Positions 61,714 through 64,000 of a stretch of DNA of 64,000 nucleotides are shown in pieces. Where the stretch lies: positions 1,488,001 to 1,552,000 of the forward strand of contig NC_012982.1 of NCBI RefSeq assembly GCF_000023785.1, in the 5' to 3' direction. The first letter of the stretch is position 1. Every line of letters begins with the position of its first letter. The notes below the pieces were generated by a model, which was given only the letters and a program-made list of their open reading frames with translations, did no database searches and was not told the origin of the DNA. Position numbers and translations under genes: made by a program. Origin of the DNA: Hirschia baltica ATCC 49814 (lineage in GTDB: Bacteria; Pseudomonadota; Alphaproteobacteria; Caulobacterales; Hyphomonadaceae).

Positions 61714-63696
61714 TTAGAACGCTTTTGAGATTGTCACTTTCAAATTGCGACCGATCGCAGGACGTGTCGCTATTGCTGGAGTGTATTTTTGGTCTAGAGC
61801 GTTCTCTAGTCCAATCCGCAATGAAGAGCCTTCCAAGAAACCGTTTTGAGGCGTAATGGTCGTGCGCAAATTCGCAGTTACATATCCAGTATCGATTGTG
61901 CCATTTGTATCGAGTTCATCAACGGCGACGATCTCACCACTTACATCTATGAGTCTGCCAAAGCGTTTCCCGAGGGTAAAGCGTACATTGTCTGCGATAG
62001 AATTTCGCCAATCAACCTGATTGCCAGAGCTTGTCGTTTCATCTGCATCAAAAATGGTTGCGTTCAAATCAGAATAGAAACCGCTCGAAAGAGCATAAGA
62101 TGTTTCAAGTTCAAATCCTGTTAGACCAACTTCTGTGACACCTGAGTATGAGGTAACATCTTCAAGCGTTGTATCGAAATAGTTCAGCTTAAATGACAGA
62201 TTGTCATTTTCAGTGAAAAGGTTGCTTCGATCATAAGATGTACCGATTTCATATGTATCAGCGACCTCTGGCTGCTCCATGTATACAGCGTTTTCTAGGT
62301 CATCAAGAATTGGGAGGTTTTCAGTGTGTGCATAGCTCCCAAATAGTGCAAATCCGGAAGAGAATTCATATCGTAATGATGCGCCGCCCATTAACGCATC
62401 ATTTTCGTAGGAAATCTCGCTATCATCATTGAGTGTGCCATCAATAGTGGATGTTTCATAGCGAACAGCCGGAGAGAAGCTCCATCCATTTAGCAAGTCG
62501 ATTGTATCAACAAGGAATAGTGCGACTCGATCATCCGTTCCGCCGGGTGCAGAAGATGCATCAAGCCGATCTTTCTGGATTATTTCTGCACCAATTCTTA
62601 AATCATGATCAATTGATTCAGTACCTAGATTAAAGGTGTTTTTGACCGTCAGTTTTGTTGTTTCATATTGGTGATCTGCATTGATAACTGCAAATCCGCC
62701 AGGGTTCACACTTTCCTGATCAATCTCTTGGTTTGCATAAGTAAGTATAACATCTAGATCAATTAGATCATTTTCTTCAGGCGCATAGTTGTATGTCAAA
62801 GAAGCTGATTGTGTTGAGATGTCTCTATCAACATTACCAAATCCGCCGCCTGATAAACCAAATGAGTCATATGGCACATCACGGTCAGTTGAATTAGATT
62901 GTGTATAGCTAGCAGCGAGACTGTGTGATCCGGCGCTGTATTTAGCTTTCAACAAATATGAAGGTAGTTCAAATTCTGTATTGGTAATATCATTGCCGCT
63001 ACCGTCGGTTTGTATTTCTTGCTCTTTCCAAGAGAAATTCCCTAGAAGCTCAAACCCTTCAGTGGGCTGAAGTGCGAGTGTACTAGAAGAATTGAAACCA
63101 TTACCATTGGAGGCGTAACCGAGGGTTTGACGGAAACCGAATGATTTGTTGTCCTTGATCATGTCAGAGGCATCAATCGTTGTTAGTTTGACGACACCAC
63201 CGACAATACCTGACCCGTATTCGAAACTACCTACCGTTCCGCGAATGACATCTACACTCTTGAATAAAGCTGGATCAGTATAAAGCTGCGTTCCAATGCG
63301 ATATAATTCTTCAGAACCGACGCTGGCACCATCAATTTGAATGGCTACTTTTTGATCCGTACCGTAGGTGCCGTTTGCACCGAAACCACGAATATTGATA
63401 CCTGATCCAGACGGGGTCGAGCCGTTCACAAGTGAAACACCGGGCACAGAGTCAATTAATTCAGCAATTGTGCCTGCTTGGCGGTCTTCGATTTCCTCTT
63501 GATCAATTGTTGTGACGGGCGTCGCGGTGTCTGTTTGGACGTCACGCTTACTTTCCCCCAAAGTAAGTGTCCCTAGAAATTCCCCATCGGATACTTGCGC
63601 TGATGTGTTTTCAATCTCTTGTGCCGATGCAACTTGATGTGCTGCCAATGCTACGGCCATAGCGGTTGCGCTTTGAAATACCAGTTTCTTTATCAT
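61714..63696 (-). CDS. TonB-dependent receptor, probably for iron or haem
   Basis: This 660-residue receptor starts at 63696: AGAGGG lies 6 bp upstream and the signal peptide begins there (MIKKLVFQSATAMAVALAAHQVASAQE). An in-frame upstream ATG at 63798 is unlikely. The plug has TPVTTIDQEEIEDRQAGTIAELIDSVPGVSLVNG and GINIRGFGANG, and a SFEYGSGIVGGVVKL segment resembling haemoglobin/haem receptors. The barrel ends GRNLKVTISKAF with terminal Phe. A Fur box precedes it and exbB-exbD-exbD-tonB follow, so iron uptake is the likely role. Haem specificity is tentative: I did not find a clear FRAP/NPNL haem motif. Confidence 0.9.
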   Translation of the reverse strand: MIKKLVFQSATAMAVALAAHQVASAQEIENTSAQVSDGEFLGTLTLGESKRDVQTDTATPVTTIDQEEIEDRQAGTIAELIDSVPGVSLVNGSTPSGSGINIRGFGANGTYGTDQKVAIQIDGASVGSEELYRIGTQLYTDPALFKSVDVIRGTVGSFEYGSGIVGGVVKLTTIDASDMIKDNKSFGFRQTLGYASNGNGFNSSSTLALQPTEGFELLGNFSWKEQEIQTDGSGNDITNTEFELPSYLLKAKYSAGSHSLAASYTQSNSTDRDVPYDSFGLSGGGFGNVDRDISTQSASLTYNYAPEENDLIDLDVILTYANQEIDQESVNPGGFAVINADHQYETTKLTVKNTFNLGTESIDHDLRIGAEIIQKDRLDASSAPGGTDDRVALFLVDTIDLLNGWSFSPAVRYETSTIDGTLNDDSEISYENDALMGGASLRYEFSSGFALFGSYAHTENLPILDDLENAVYMEQPEVADTYEIGTSYDRSNLFTENDNLSFKLNYFDTTLEDVTSYSGVTEVGLTGFELETSYALSSGFYSDLNATIFDADETTSSGNQVDWRNSIADNVRFTLGKRFGRLIDVSGEIVAVDELDTNGTIDTGYVTANLRTTITPQNGFLEGSSLRIGLENALDQKYTPAIATRPAIGRNLKVTISKAF

Positions 63697-64000
63697 TTTA
63701 TCCCTCTTGCCCAAAAGGCAATTAATAATCATTCTCATGTGGCCGTGGGGAGGGTCTACTCTTTTCGTAGCGCATATGCAACTGCGAATTATTCTCAAAT
63801 ATGCAGAAAAAGCTAGATATTTAAAATTTTAACGACCTAAAAACGAGAGGCTGATCGACTTTACTATTTTCAGTGGAAGGTAAGTTTTGGTACTGCCCTT
63901 CTAGAGTCGGAAATAGGATTGGTTAAAGCGCGGTTGAATTTGGCAGTATGAAATCGCGTCAAACTAAATGGATATTTAGAAGATCAAAAATCATCAAAGC
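63697..64000. other. Right-end intergenic sequence
   Basis: Apart from the Fur box near the receptor start, I see no gene, RNA or clear repeat in this 304-bp AT-rich stretch at the window edge. The next gene presumably starts beyond it. Confidence 0.4.
63718..63736 (-). promoter_or_regulatory. Fur box upstream of the TonB receptor
   Basis: On the minus strand GAGAATGATTATTAATTGC matches the Fur consensus at 13 of 19 positions, 22 bp before the receptor ATG. The left half is strong and the right half weaker. It supports iron repression of the receptor operon. Confidence 0.6.

Overview
This looks like a chromosomal segment of a moderately low-GC alphaproteobacterium, probably a marine, oligotrophic member of the Caulobacterales/Maricaulales (Hyphomonadaceae-like, perhaps close to Hirschia). 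The grounds are an alphaproteobacterial SUF operon led by an Rrf2/IscR-type regulator, three TonB-dependent receptors, and a complete type II secretion (T2SS) operon next to a surface-lipoprotein/TonB-receptor pair. The last arrangement matches the Caulobacter crescentus elpS-T2SS locus. The lineage is an inference; no rRNA is present. I see no insertion sequences, prophage, integrase or CRISPR array. Translation often starts at GTG or TTG.

Layout. 0-3.3 kb: 3' end of gyrA, coaD, a periplasmic and a cytoplasmic cyclophilin, a lipoprotein and tRNA-Lys. 3.4-4.9 kb: a crotonase lacking both catalytic glutamates, and a cold-shock protein. 4.9-11.6 kb: a molybdenum-hydroxylase block (cytosolic histidine kinase, MocA-like and XdhC on the minus strand; large and 2Fe-2S subunits and moaA on the plus strand). 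11.7-19 kb: dusA, a retropepsin-like protease with its small partners, cobT, a lipoprotein, tyrS, anmK and an alpha/beta hydrolase. 19.1-26.5 kb: iscR-like regulator, cysteine desulfurase, sufB, sufC, sufD, sufS, sufT-like and an A-type carrier.

26.5-44.7 kb is the most notable block. It holds a prepilin peptidase without the N-terminal methylase region, a 930-residue ElpS-like lipoprotein made of two tandem copies of a ~435-residue unit, a TonB-dependent receptor, gspCDEFGHIJKLMN and a terminal lipoprotein. A well-formed PHO box with the correct 11-bp repeat period and a properly spaced -10-like element lies upstream of the lipoprotein. This predicts phosphate-starvation control of a surface lipoprotein, a receptor and a secretion system.

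44.8-55.2 kb: tRNA-Asp; an AraC regulator divergent from a TonB receptor followed by an M20 peptidase; dinB; a membrane acyltransferase; and a SET-domain protein in tandem with an ornithine/lysine-decarboxylase-like enzyme. 55.4-63.8 kb is an iron-regulated block. Fur-like boxes precede an ApbE-DUF2271 fusion (followed by a PepSY membrane protein), a DUF4198 protein (followed by an EF-hand lipoprotein) and, on the opposite strand, a TonB receptor followed by exbB, two exbD genes and tonB. Together these suggest iron import plus an extracytoplasmic flavin or metal function of unknown purpose.
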